Source: Paenibacillus aurantius
Lineage (GTDB): Bacteria; Bacillota; Bacilli; Paenibacillales; NBRC-103111
Length of the DNA stretch: 64,000 nucleotides
Reading direction: 5' to 3'
Assembly: GCF_032268605.1 (NCBI RefSeq)
Contig: NZ_CP130318.1
Span: forward strand, 310,001 to 374,000
Part shown: positions 19,500 through 27,874 of the stretch, piece by piece
Layout of the letters: each line of letters begins with the position of its first letter
Numbering within the stretch: position 1 is the stretch's first letter
The notes under the pieces: model-generated
Told to the model about the DNA's origin: nothing
Seen by the model: the letters and a program-made list of their open reading frames with translations, nothing else
Databases searched by the model: none
Position numbers and translations under genes: made by a program

Positions 19500-20459
19500 A
19501 TGACGGTGATGAATCAGGAAGCACTAACAAGTCCCATCGGGAATAAGAAGCCAAGGGCATTAGGCCTGCTCCTGGATATTAGAAAAAATAAGCTGCTGTA
19601 TGTCATGCTTCTTCCGGTGTTATTGTACTATACAGTATTTCATTATGCCCCCATGTATGGTGCCATTATTGCTTTTAAGGATTATTCCCCCCGCCTGGGG
19701 ATTCTGGGAAGCGATTGGGTTGGCTTCGAGCATTTTGAAACCTTTTTCACCGGTGCTTATTTTTGGAGAACCATCAAGAATACGATTCTTATCAGTTTCT
19801 ATGAATTGATTTTCGGTTTCCCGGCCCCTGTTATCTTAGCGCTGCTGTTGAACGAAGTTAAACATTCTTTATTTAAACGAACCGTCCAGACGGTTACCTA
19901 CATGCCTCATTTTATCTCACTTGTGGTCATTTGCGGGATTGTGAAGGATTTTACCTCCCGTGAAGGCATCATCAATGACTTGATGGCTTGGTTTGGAGCC
20001 GAAAGATCCACCTTCCTGCTAGAGCCCGAGTTCTTTCGGACCGTCTACGTTTCCTCAGGCATCTGGCAGCACATTGGATGGGGCACCATCATTTACTTGG
20101 CTGCTCTAACCGGCATTGATCCCGAGCAATATGAAGCGGCTCGTATGGATGGAGCGGGACGCTGGAAGCAGATGCTTCACGTCACGATTCCGGGAATTAT
20201 GCCGACGATCGTTATCCTTCTCATTCTCGAAACAGGACGGATGATGAATGTAGGCTTCGAAAAAATCATTCTGTTGTACAACCCGGGCACCTATGAAACA
20301 GCGGACGTAGTCTCCTCCTATGTGTACCGGGTGGGTCTCCAGGATTTTAATTACAGCTTTAGCTCTGCCGTGGGCTTGTTTAACTCCGCCGTCAATTTCA
20401 CATTGCTTGTGTTTTCGAATTGGCTCAGTAGAAAATTAAATGATACGAGCCTTTGGTAG
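19500..20459 (+). CDS. sugar ABC transporter permease (LplB-type)
   Basis: Inner-membrane subunit of 319 residues with six predicted helices. The binding-protein-dependent transport signature lies near residues 210-230 (the EAARMDGAGRWKQMLHVTIP segment, contact site for the ATPase). The N-terminal YVMLLPVLLYYTVFHYAPMY helix is typical of the LplB group. Start ATG 19500 has GGAGGGGAGA just upstream. It overlaps the in-frame lead of the next permease, so the two are made together as a heterodimer. The ATPase partner is not encoded here. Confidence 0.92.
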   Translation: MTVMNQEALTSPIGNKKPRALGLLLDIRKNKLLYVMLLPVLLYYTVFHYAPMYGAIIAFKDYSPRLGILGSDWVGFEHFETFFTGAYFWRTIKNTILISFYELIFGFPAPVILALLLNEVKHSLFKRTVQTVTYMPHFISLVVICGIVKDFTSREGIINDLMAWFGAERSTFLLEPEFFRTVYVSSGIWQHIGWGTIIYLAALTGIDPEQYEAARMDGAGRWKQMLHVTIPGIMPTIVILLILETGRMMNVGFEKIILLYNPGTYETADVVSSYVYRVGLQDFNYSFSSAVGLFNSAVNFTLLVFSNWLSRKLNDTSLW

Positions 20460-20470
20460 GGGGGATTGTT

Positions 20471-21349
20471 ATGAATCGACCGACTTTCTCGGAGAGATGT
20501 TTTGACGCAGCCAATACGTTGTTCTTGACCTTCTTGATGCTGATTACCATATATCCTTTAATTTATGTAGTCCTAGCCTCTTTAAGCAATGCCAATCAGC
20601 TTATGGCCTTCAACGGGTTCCTTTGGAAGCCGCTGGGCTTTTCGCTCGAGGCCTATTCCAGCGTTTTCGCCAATCCGATGATTCTGAAGGGATATGGAAA
20701 TACCTTCTTTGTCGTATTGGTAGGCCTGTGTTTTAATCTTCTGCTCACCTCCCTGGGCGCCTATTCCTTATCCCGGAAAAGCCTGAAGTACCGCAAACCA
20801 ATCATGCTGTTTATTGTTTTCACCATGTTCTTCAGCGGGGGATTGATTCCTTTTTATTTAACGGTTAAAGGAGTAGGCCTCGCAAATACACTGTGGGCTC
20901 TGATTATTCCTCATGCCATCAATACCTTTAATCTGATTCTTATGAAAACCGCCTTCGAAGCGATTCCCGATGCTTTGGAGGAATCGGCGAAAATGGATGG
21001 GGCCAACGATTTGGTGATTCTCTTCCGGATCATTCTGCCCTTATCGCTGCCGGTCATCGCGGTTATGCTCCTTTATTACGGTGTAAGCCACTGGAATTCC
21101 TGGTTCCATGCGCTGATCTTCCTGCAGGATCGCTCGATGTATCCGCTGCAGCTGATTTTGCGGGAAATTCTGCTTCAGGGAGAGGCAAGCACCATGGCCG
21201 TCGGAGCGTCCGATTCCGATATGGCGATGCTGACGGTGACTTTAAAGTACGCTACGATCATTGTGGCCACGGTACCGATTCTGCTGGTGTATCCGTTCTT
21301 GCAGAAGTATTTTGTGAAAGGGGCACTGATCGGTGCCATCAAAGGATAG
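20471..21349 (+). CDS. carbohydrate ABC transporter permease (LplC-type)
   Basis: Second membrane subunit, 292 residues from ATG 20471, chosen because GGGGGG lies six bases before it; an in-frame TTG at 20453 lies before that site. It has six helices and the EESAKMDGANDLVILFRIIL ATPase-contact loop. It ends PFLQKYFVKGALIGAIKG, the usual C-terminal signature of this group. It starts 11 bases after the stop of the first permease and is followed within 13 bases by the glycosidase gene. Confidence 0.92.
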   Translation: MNRPTFSERCFDAANTLFLTFLMLITIYPLIYVVLASLSNANQLMAFNGFLWKPLGFSLEAYSSVFANPMILKGYGNTFFVVLVGLCFNLLLTSLGAYSLSRKSLKYRKPIMLFIVFTMFFSGGLIPFYLTVKGVGLANTLWALIIPHAINTFNLILMKTAFEAIPDALEESAKMDGANDLVILFRIILPLSLPVIAVMLLYYGVSHWNSWFHALIFLQDRSMYPLQLILREILLQGEASTMAVGASDSDMAMLTVTLKYATIIVATVPILLVYPFLQKYFVKGALIGAIKG

Positions 21350-21362
21350 GGGGGACATAGGC

Positions 21363-23603
21363 TTGGAAGGCAGGAATACGGAGGGTATGGCTATTGAACT
21401 GGACTGGGAACAGTTCCTCGCACCAAACGACATGGAGTGGGTCGTAAAACCGGTTTCCTGGGACGAGGGGGCCTTCATCGGAAACGGATTGATAGGAGCC
21501 ATGATTTATGGGGAGGAGCATGCGAAGAAGCGTCATGTTCTCCGCTTTATCACAGGACGCACGGATGTGACAGCGGCCCGGACGGATCGCCCGGGTTTCC
21601 CTCCCCGTGTTCCTATTGGCGAAATAGATCTGGAGCTTAGCGGCATGATTTATCATCCTACGCAGCTCCGGCTAGACCTATGGAATGCGGAAATGAGAGC
21701 CCACGTTACCACTACTTGCGGCGAAGCGAAGCTGCACTCGTTCGTTCACAGTGAAGAACCGGTCATGGTGATCGAGCTCGAGACAAGCGAAGGGGAGAAG
21801 GATGCCGGCATCGTCTGGTATGCGCATGCGGAAGTGGATCCGGTCTTACGAAATGCCGATGGAAGGAATCTGAATCAGTTTATTCCCGAGGCTAAGATAA
21901 CAAGGACGGTTGATAACGGAATTCATGTTTGTTTTCAAGAATATAACGGGAAGGAAGGCTGCGTTACGGCATGGAAGGAAGTGCAGCTGCCCGATAAGCG
22001 CAGGTTATTCTATATTTCCATAACCAATGGGTGCGATGAGAAGGCTAAGGAAGGGGCGGTCCAAGCCGTTCAGCGTGCCTCCGGCGCCGATTACGAGGAA
22101 TGGGTAAACGCCCACCGGGCGTGGTGGCATCGTTATTATCAGCAAAGTTTCGTTTCCTTGCCAGACGGACAGCTTGAAAGCTTTTACTGGATCCAGGTGT
22201 ATAAGTTGGCTTCCGCTACGAGAAGGGACAACCCGATCATGGATAATCAAGGTCCTTGGCTGGCACCTACACCGTGGGCAGGCATCTGGTTTAACATGAA
22301 TGTCCAGATGAGCTATTCCCCCGTGTATGCCTCCAACCGCCTGGATATCGGAGAATCCTTGGTTCGTGCGCTGCACAACAATCAAGAGCAGCTGATCCGT
22401 AATGTCGATGGGAAATACCGTCATGATTCCGCCGGACTTGGCCGCAGCTGCAGCTTCGATCTTCATAGTGAAGTAGATGACGAGGTGGGGAATCTTACTT
22501 GGATTTGTCATAATCTCTGGCGGCAGTATCGTTACTCTATGAATGAGGATATGCTGAGAAATCTATTATATCCGCTTCTGCGCAGAAGCATTAATTATTA
22601 CCTGCATCTCCTTGAGGAGGAAGAGGATGGGCGCTTGCATCTGCCGGCCACCATATCTCCGGAATACGGCTCCTTCATGAAGACCAGGGTGCGTGATTGT
22701 CATTATGATCTTTCGCTGCTCCGTTGGGGCTGTGAGACTCTGCTTAATAGCTGCGAAAGGCTAGGAGTTGACGAGCCGCTTCAGGATCAATGGCGCGATG
22801 TGCTTGAGCGTTTAACTCCGCTTCCGGTTGACGAAACGGGCTTCATGATCGGAAAAGATACGCCTCTTGCTTACGGTCACCGGCATTTTAGCCACCTGCT
22901 TGCTGTCTTTCCCTTACATCTGGTTGGCTGCGATACCGAAGAAGAACGACAGCTTATCGAGAAGTCGCTTCAGCATTGGATTCAGAAGGAAGGGGATCTT
23001 AGAGGCTTCAGTCTGACCGGCGCAGCCTCCATTGCCGCTGTCTTAGGACGGGGGAGTGAAGCGCTTCGATATCTGAAAGCACTCCTGCTCCTATTGAAGG
23101 CCAATACCATGTACAAGGAAGCCGGGCCCGTGATGGAAACGCCGCTGGCCGGGTCTGAAGCCATCCATGATATGCTGCTGCAGAGCTGGGGCGGTACGCT
23201 TCGCATCTTCCCGGCGGTGCCGGAGGAATGGCAAGATGCGGCTTTTCACGATTTGCGAGCTGAGGGCGCCTTCTTGGTTAGTGCGATGCGAAAGAACGGG
23301 GTAACCGAGTGGATCCGGGTGAAGAGTCTGGAGGGAGAACCATGCCTGATCCGAACCGGTTGGACCGGTAGGATTCGCTGGAAAATCACAGGCTCCGATC
23401 AAGAATATAGGGCTGAAGCAGCGGCGGGTGCGGAGTCGATACTCCTGAACCTTCGCAAGGGCGAGGAAGCGTTCTTATACTCGACGGAGGCCGTGCCGGA
23501 ATTTCGAATGCATCCGGTTACACCCTCAGGAAGGCCTGTCCGACCGTTCGGCGGACTGAAGCCGTGGAGACTTTATGGGTTTCCATCGGACATCGATGGA
23601 TAG
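21363..23603 (+). CDS. glycoside hydrolase, GH95-like (alpha-L-fucosidase/galactosidase family)
   Basis: Predicted cytosolic glycosidase (no signal peptide), 746 residues. The N-terminal beta domain contains the IGNGLIGAMIYG motif. The helical barrel includes WFNMNVQMSYSPVY, matching the INxxMNYWP-type block of GH95 that carries the catalytic-base Asn pair, and YGHRHFSHLLAVFPLH. The C-terminal LRIFPAVPEEWQDAAFHDLR strand is typical of the family. The start is TTG 21363, eight bases after GGGGGG; a GTG at 21333 falls inside the permease gene and an ATG at 21387 has its ribosome site too close. The family releases terminal L-fucose or L-galactose. Substrate here is inferred only from family and from the transporter in front of it. 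Confidence 0.85.
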   Translation: MEGRNTEGMAIELDWEQFLAPNDMEWVVKPVSWDEGAFIGNGLIGAMIYGEEHAKKRHVLRFITGRTDVTAARTDRPGFPPRVPIGEIDLELSGMIYHPTQLRLDLWNAEMRAHVTTTCGEAKLHSFVHSEEPVMVIELETSEGEKDAGIVWYAHAEVDPVLRNADGRNLNQFIPEAKITRTVDNGIHVCFQEYNGKEGCVTAWKEVQLPDKRRLFYISITNGCDEKAKEGAVQAVQRASGADYEEWVNAHRAWWHRYYQQSFVSLPDGQLESFYWIQVYKLASATRRDNPIMDNQGPWLAPTPWAGIWFNMNVQMSYSPVYASNRLDIGESLVRALHNNQEQLIRNVDGKYRHDSAGLGRSCSFDLHSEVDDEVGNLTWICHNLWRQYRYSMNEDMLRNLLYPLLRRSINYYLHLLEEEEDGRLHLPATISPEYGSFMKTRVRDCHYDLSLLRWGCETLLNSCERLGVDEPLQDQWRDVLERLTPLPVDETGFMIGKDTPLAYGHRHFSHLLAVFPLHLVGCDTEEERQLIEKSLQHWIQKEGDLRGFSLTGAASIAAVLGRGSEALRYLKALLLLLKANTMYKEAGPVMETPLAGSEAIHDMLLQSWGGTLRIFPAVPEEWQDAAFHDLRAEGAFLVSAMRKNGVTEWIRVKSLEGEPCLIRTGWTGRIRWKITGSDQEYRAEAAAGAESILLNLRKGEEAFLYSTEAVPEFRMHPVTPSGRPVRPFGGLKPWRLYGFPSDIDG

Positions 23604-24216
23604 GGGAGATTATAATAGTTCACTTTCTAGGGGGGCATGGTTCTCCGATTATTTGCAATGGATAAGCACCCATCTGAACGGACGGAAGGAAATGAACGAA
23701 CGAAACAACCACAGCGTGTGTTGGTTTGTGCAGGCGGCTTCTTTTGGTGTCTTTACTGAAAATCAGAGCATGATGGAGTTATGCCGAGAGAGTTATAAAC
23801 ATACGCTGCTTCCTGAACAGATGGCGGAGGACGGAAGTTTCCCGCATGAATTGTGTCGCACGAAGCCTTACAGCTACTCCAATTTTGTCTTGGATAACAT
23901 GGTGACCCTATGTCACATTCTATCTACCCCTGCCGATAATCTATGGGAATACACACTGCCAGATGGGAGGAGCATTCGAAAAGGAATGGAATTCCTGTTT
24001 CCCTATCTTACGGATAAAGACAGCTGGCCCTATCAGCAGGATATAGAGCACTATGAAGATTGGCCGGTAGGAATGTCGTATCCGCTCTTTGCCGGGTTAG
24101 CTTGGGGCAAGGAAGAATATGTAAATCTTTGGCGCCATCTCGAACAAAGCCCGACCAATGAAGAAGTGAGGCGAAATATGGCCATTCGTCAACCGCTGCT
24201 CTGGGTCATCGATTAA
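23575..24216 (+). pseudogene. 5'-truncated alginate-lyase-domain protein
   Basis: The 213-codon frame matches only the C-terminal half of alginate-lyase-fold proteins (PF05426 type). The blocks WFSDYLQWI, ERNNHSVCWFVQ (with the Asn-His catalytic pair), ELCRTKPYSYSNFVLDNM and LPDGRSIRKGMEFLFPYL appear in family order, but the ~180 residues expected before them are missing. The frame opens inside the last 29 bases of the GH95 gene and its first ~20 residues are not family-like. I infer a deletion that removed the 5' half and fused the remnant to the end of the glycosidase gene. It might still be translated by coupling. It hints that the locus once handled a uronate-containing polysaccharide. 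Confidence 0.7.
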
Positions 24217-24290
24217 GAAAATGACCTGGACCTTAGCAGCCGTTCCGCAAGGCATCGCGGTTACGTCAATCTTGTGGGTATTGGAAAATC

Positions 24291-25412
24291 TCACTTATCC
24301 AAAGGCAAATAAACGGCAAAGGTCGTCCCTTGATCCGGCTCACTCGCAACGCGGATGAACCCGCCGTGGGCTCGGACCAAATGATGAGCGATCGATAAGC
24401 CAAGGCCCGTTCCGCCGGTATGCCGGGAACGGGCTTTTTCCACGCGATAGAAACGATCGAACAGGTGGGCCAGCTCCTCGGCTGGAATGCCGATGCCCGT
24501 ATCGATCACGGAGACACAGGCATAGACGGAATTCCGATCCAGGACCTTGTCTTCCATGACAACTGAAATCTTCCCGCCTTCCGATGTATAGCGAATGGCG
24601 TTGGTCAACAAATTGATGAACACCTGGGTGATCCGTCTCGCGTCGGCCCTCACCATTACGGGTTTCGTGTTCGAATGAAAGCTCATTGCCAATCCGTTCT
24701 CCTCCGCCTCCATTCGAACATCATCCACGAGTTGTTCAAGCTTTGCCGCCAGATCGAGCGGTTTGCAATCCAGTGCCAACCGGCCCGCTTCCGCAAGTGA
24801 TAAAACATGAAGGTCTTCCACAAGCAGCCCCAAGCGGATCACCTCGTCATGGAGTCTGAGCAGCATCTCCGGAGGGACGTCCTGACCGGCCTGTTGAGCA
24901 TTTTCTAACTTTAGCTGCATGATAGACAGCGGGGTTCGAAGCTCATGAGCCACATCCGCTACCAACCTCCTGCGGGCGCCTTCCGCTTCCCGGAGCCGAA
25001 GCGTCATGTCGTTGAATGTCTGGATGACTTTCCCGTATTCGTCTTTGGTTTGGACGGGAACGGTTACGTCCAGATCGCCCTGGGCGACGCGTTCGATAGC
25101 GGCTACGAGTTTCCTAAGCGGGCGCGTCAGCACTCCCGAAATCCATAAACTCACGAAGAGGCCGATGGCCACGAAAAAGACCGAATTGCCCAGCATCAAG
25201 TTCTGCATCTTACCTGAAACGTAAGTCTTCAACAGCTCGATTTGTTCTTCGGGCGGTGCGTTCAAATAAGAGGCGCCGATTTCTTCCTGACGAAATTGAT
25301 CGAAGAGAGATTCCATGTAGGCTTGTTTGGTTACAGCATGAGTACCACCGAGGAGAAGAACGACCAGTCCCATGAAGATAAAGATTTTATGGCGTACCGT
25401 CAACGTCGTCAT
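24291..25412 (-). CDS. sensor histidine kinase
   Basis: Membrane sensor kinase of 373 residues, BaeS-like in layout. Transmembrane helices lie at about residues 9-25 and 75-95 around a short ~50-residue extracytoplasmic loop. A HAMP domain follows (LTRPLRKLVAAIERVAQGDL), then HisKA with the phosphoacceptor in DVAHELRTPLSIMQL. The HATPase domain shows the N box (FINLLTNAIRY), G1 (DTGIGIPAEEL) and G2 (GGTGLGLSIAHHLV). Its ATG overlaps the stop of the response regulator gene by four bases (ATGA), so the pair is cotranscribed and coupled. The small input loop suggests sensing in or near the membrane. The divergent membrane-protein gene at 26411 is a plausible target. Confidence 0.93.
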   Translation of the reverse strand: MTTLTVRHKIFIFMGLVVLLLGGTHAVTKQAYMESLFDQFRQEEIGASYLNAPPEEQIELLKTYVSGKMQNLMLGNSVFFVAIGLFVSLWISGVLTRPLRKLVAAIERVAQGDLDVTVPVQTKDEYGKVIQTFNDMTLRLREAEGARRRLVADVAHELRTPLSIMQLKLENAQQAGQDVPPEMLLRLHDEVIRLGLLVEDLHVLSLAEAGRLALDCKPLDLAAKLEQLVDDVRMEAEENGLAMSFHSNTKPVMVRADARRITQVFINLLTNAIRYTSEGGKISVVMEDKVLDRNSVYACVSVIDTGIGIPAEELAHLFDRFYRVEKARSRHTGGTGLGLSIAHHLVRAHGGFIRVASEPDQGTTFAVYLPLDK

Positions 25413-26095
25413 GATGGTTCACCGAACCGGTAACCGAAACCGTATACCGTTTGAATATAACGAGGATGGGCCGGATCGTCTCCCAGCTTACGGCGAAGAT
25501 TCCGAATATGGGAATCCATGGTTCGTTCGTATCCCATATATTCGTCCTCGAGTGCGGATCTTAATAGTTGGAGGCGGCTGAAAACGATTCCGGGCCGTGC
25601 CGCCAACGTATATAAAATTTTGAATTCCGTCGGGGTCAGCTGAATCTCCCGGCCGTCTTGGAATACCTGGCATTTGGCCTCGGAAATGATCAAGTTGTCT
25701 CTTTCCAACACCATCAACCTCTCTTCCGGACCGCGCAAGCGGCGCAGCACCGCCCGGATGCGCGAGGAGAGCTCCCGCAAGCTGAACGGCTTCGTCAAAT
25801 AGTCGTCTGCCCCGATTTCCAGACCGACGATTTTATCCGCCTCTTCCGATCGGGCGGTGACCATTATAATTCCGCAATACAAGGTTTGCCTTATTTCCCG
25901 GCATACGTCGATACCGCTCTTCTCGGGAAGCATCCAATCCAGCACGATGAGGTCCGGCCGTTCCGACCGGGCAATGGTAAGGGCTTCCTTGCCGGTACAG
26001 GCGGTCAAGACCTGAAATCCTTCCCGCTGCAGATAGGTATGCATTTCCTCCAGCATGCCTGGTTCGTCCTCTACCAGCAACAATTTCGGTTCCAT
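25409..26095 (-). CDS. response regulator, OmpR/PhoB family
   Basis: Cytoplasmic transcription factor of 228 residues. Receiver domain with acidic pair EDE, phosphoacceptor Asp in IVLDWMLP and the KPF switch lysine. The C-terminal winged helix has the ELTPTEFKIL-like start (QLTPTEFKILYTL) and the YVRRKLG-like recognition end (DSHIRNLRRKLGDD and TVYGFGYRF). Two in-frame ATGs lie six bases apart; the second (26095) is chosen because GAGGGG sits eight bases before it. First gene of the two-gene unit with the sensor kinase. Confidence 0.94.
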   Translation of the reverse strand: MEPKLLLVEDEPGMLEEMHTYLQREGFQVLTACTGKEALTIARSERPDLIVLDWMLPEKSGIDVCREIRQTLYCGIIMVTARSEEADKIVGLEIGADDYLTKPFSLRELSSRIRAVLRRLRGPEERLMVLERDNLIISEAKCQVFQDGREIQLTPTEFKILYTLAARPGIVFSRLQLLRSALEDEYMGYERTMDSHIRNLRRKLGDDPAHPRYIQTVYGFGYRFGEPS

Positions 26096-26296
26096 GGCCA
26101 TCCCCTCTTTCTCGTTTGGTCTCCTTCAGAGCGAGAACCCGCCCCTTACCCCGAATTATACCGTGCTTGAACAAATCCTTGAAGAAATCCACCAATAAAG
26201 AGGAAGATCTGCATAAGTTCTCGACATTTGTTGGTTAAACTGGCGGTGAACCGGAGGAGATCGCCTGCACAAAACAAGAACGGAGGGGAGAAATGA

Positions 26297-26386
26297 ATGA
26301 ATGATTCGGGCAACGAGGGAACGTGGAATCTACCCTGCAACGGGTCCATGGAGCCGTTCGAGCCATACGGGATCGGGGATTTATAA
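26297..26386 (+). CDS. possible 29-residue leader peptide
   Basis: A short frame with a strong ribosome site (GGAGGGG eight bases upstream of ATG 26297) encodes a Gly/Pro-rich, acidic, non-hydrophobic 29-mer starting MNDSGNEGTW and ending EPYGIGDL. It stops 24 bases before the next gene. A shorter start-stop frame (ATG AAT GAA TGA) begins four bases earlier. It may be a small protein, a leader for the downstream gene, or chance. Confidence 0.3.
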   Translation: MNDSGNEGTWNLPCNGSMEPFEPYGIGDL

Positions 26387-26410
26387 AAACAACCAAAGGA
26401 GTAGGTAATA

Positions 26411-26815
26411 ATGAAAATAAAGCTGGTTTCCATCCTTATGCTGGGCATCCTTTTGCTTGTGCCCACCATAGCCTCGGCCGAAGTGACCGACGGTAACGTC
26501 GGATACGGATTAACCCCCGGGCGACTCCGGACCATCATAGCCGCGGTAGTGGGGCTGATCAGCGTCATCATCGGCGGGTTGTCTTGGGCCCGCTCCGCCG
26601 GCCGTTTCGGTACCGGTAACGGACGAACCGGGGCTATCGTGGCTGCGGTAGTGGGGCTGATTGGTATAGTGCTCGCTGGGCTGCATCTGGCCAACACCAC
26701 CGGTGGTTTCGGTACCGGTAACGGGCGGGCGGGGGCCATCGTGGCCATCCTAGTGGGGCTGGCCGGCGTAGTCTTGGCTTGGCTAACACTGGCACGCTCC
26801 CGCCGCGTCGGCTGA
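26411..26815 (+). CDS. small repeat-built membrane protein (DUF6223-like)
   Basis: Protein of 134 residues with a signal peptide (residues 1-22, ending TIASA). Two near-identical 34-residue repeats plus a partial third follow. Each repeat has one hydrophobic helix of type AAVVGLIGIVLAGL and then the motif GxFGTGNGRxGAIV. Three membrane helices are predicted, with Gly-rich loops. The DNA repeats too (period 102 bp), so the protein has grown by tandem duplication. The domain name is a recollection, not a search result. Function unknown. The ribosome site AAAGGAG is strong. The gene starts divergently from the two-component system, which may control it. Confidence 0.75.
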   Translation: MKIKLVSILMLGILLLVPTIASAEVTDGNVGYGLTPGRLRTIIAAVVGLISVIIGGLSWARSAGRFGTGNGRTGAIVAAVVGLIGIVLAGLHLANTTGGFGTGNGRAGAIVAILVGLAGVVLAWLTLARSRRVG

Positions 26816-26934
26816 TCCGCCTTGGTGTGCTTGTTTAAGGAGTTCTGTTTTGGGTGAGTCCCGACTGGATCTAGCGCCGATCTTATAATTTAATGATAAT
26901 ATAGTCTTATCCAAACTTCGGCAGGAGGGAGACT

Positions 26935-27261
26935 ATGAGCGAAATAGCAAAAACGCCCCAGCCCCCGTATTACGCGGTTATTTTTACATCGGAAAGATCG
27001 GAGGGGGACCAAGGCTATGAGGAAATGGCAGAGGAAATGGTCAACCTGGCATCGGTTCAGCCTGGATTTCTAGGCGTAGAAAGCGCCAGAGAAGGCTTGG
27101 GCATTACGGTTTCCTACTGGGAATCCCTGGAAGCTATCCAAAACTGGAAACAGAACGAACGACATCTGATGGCTCAAAAAAGAGGGAAGTCGGATTGGTA
27201 CCTCAGCTACAAAACGAGAATCTGCAAGGTCGAACGGGATTATGGCTTTGAAAAGAATTAA
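26935..27261 (+). CDS. antibiotic biosynthesis monooxygenase (ABM) family protein
   Basis: Small dimeric ABM-fold protein of 108 residues. The segment VQPGFLGVESAREGLGITVSYW and the WKQNERHLMAQKRGKSDWY helix match the YqjZ-like group. Members include quinol monooxygenases and heme-degrading enzymes; the reaction cannot be assigned here. Ribosome site AGGAGGGAG. Single-gene unit followed by a strong terminator. Confidence 0.85.
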   Translation: MSEIAKTPQPPYYAVIFTSERSEGDQGYEEMAEEMVNLASVQPGFLGVESAREGLGITVSYWESLEAIQNWKQNERHLMAQKRGKSDWYLSYKTRICKVERDYGFEKN

Positions 27262-27333
27262 ATCCATCGGGCCGGGCCGTTTCCCCGGGCTCAAGGGACC
27301 AGCTTGATGGCATCCAGGCTGAAATGATTTTGA

Positions 27334-27363
27334 AGGCTCCGGGAGAGATCCCGGAGCCTTTTG
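27334..27363 (+). terminator. ABM gene terminator
   Basis: AGGCTCCGGG and CCCGGAGCCTTTT around a six-base loop. Confidence 0.92.
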
Positions 27364-27378
27364 CATGCTTTTAATTAA

Positions 27379-27408
27379 TTGACAGGCCGATCGAAACGCG
27401 GTTATCAT
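27379..27408 (+). promoter_or_regulatory. promoter of rrf2-flavoprotein operon
   Basis: Perfect -35 TTGACA, an 18-base spacer and -10 TATCAT, 32 bases ahead of the rrf2 start. Confidence 0.65.
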
Positions 27409-27439
27409 GGATACATGAAGTCTATGATTGGAGGAGAAG

Positions 27440-27853
27440 ATGAAATATTCCAAAGCAACCAACTATGCTCTTCACACCATGCTTTATTTAAGTGCCATCG
27501 GGCCGGATAAGCCGGTGGGCGTTCAGCAGCTGGCCGACAGGCAGGGGGTTTCCTCTACGTACCTATCGAAAATACTCACTAAGCTGGTGAAAGCGGGGCT
27601 GATTGAATCCACTCCGGGAGCAAACGGGGGCTATCGGCTGAAGAGCCGGAAAGAAGAGATATCCTTTCTGGATATCATCCATGCCATAGAGGGAGTGGCT
27701 TCGCTCTTCGAATGCTGCGACGAAGAAGATTCCCGTTGTATTATCCATCAGGAGATGCGGGCCGCGGAAAAGGCCATGGAGGAGCACTTAAGAAATACCA
27801 AAATGATCGAGTTGGCGAGAAAGCTTGGAAAGGAACATCTCACCATAAAATAG
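27440..27853 (+). CDS. Rrf2-family transcriptional regulator
   Basis: Winged-helix repressor of 137 residues. The N terminus MKYSKATNYALHTMLYLSA and the recognition helix region VSSTYLSKILTKLVKAGLIEST are typical. Three cysteines cluster near residues 93-102 (FECCDEEDSRC), a position used by Rrf2 proteins for iron-sulfur or thiol redox sensing. ATG 27440 is preferred to TTG 27428 because GGAGGAGAAG lies between. The thioredoxin-reductase-like gene starts 21 bases later, so this is probably a redox-sensing autoregulated pair. Confidence 0.9.
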   Translation: MKYSKATNYALHTMLYLSAIGPDKPVGVQQLADRQGVSSTYLSKILTKLVKAGLIESTPGANGGYRLKSRKEEISFLDIIHAIEGVASLFECCDEEDSRCIIHQEMRAAEKAMEEHLRNTKMIELARKLGKEHLTIK

Positions 27854-27874
27854 AGGAAGAGAGGAGATGGGCGT

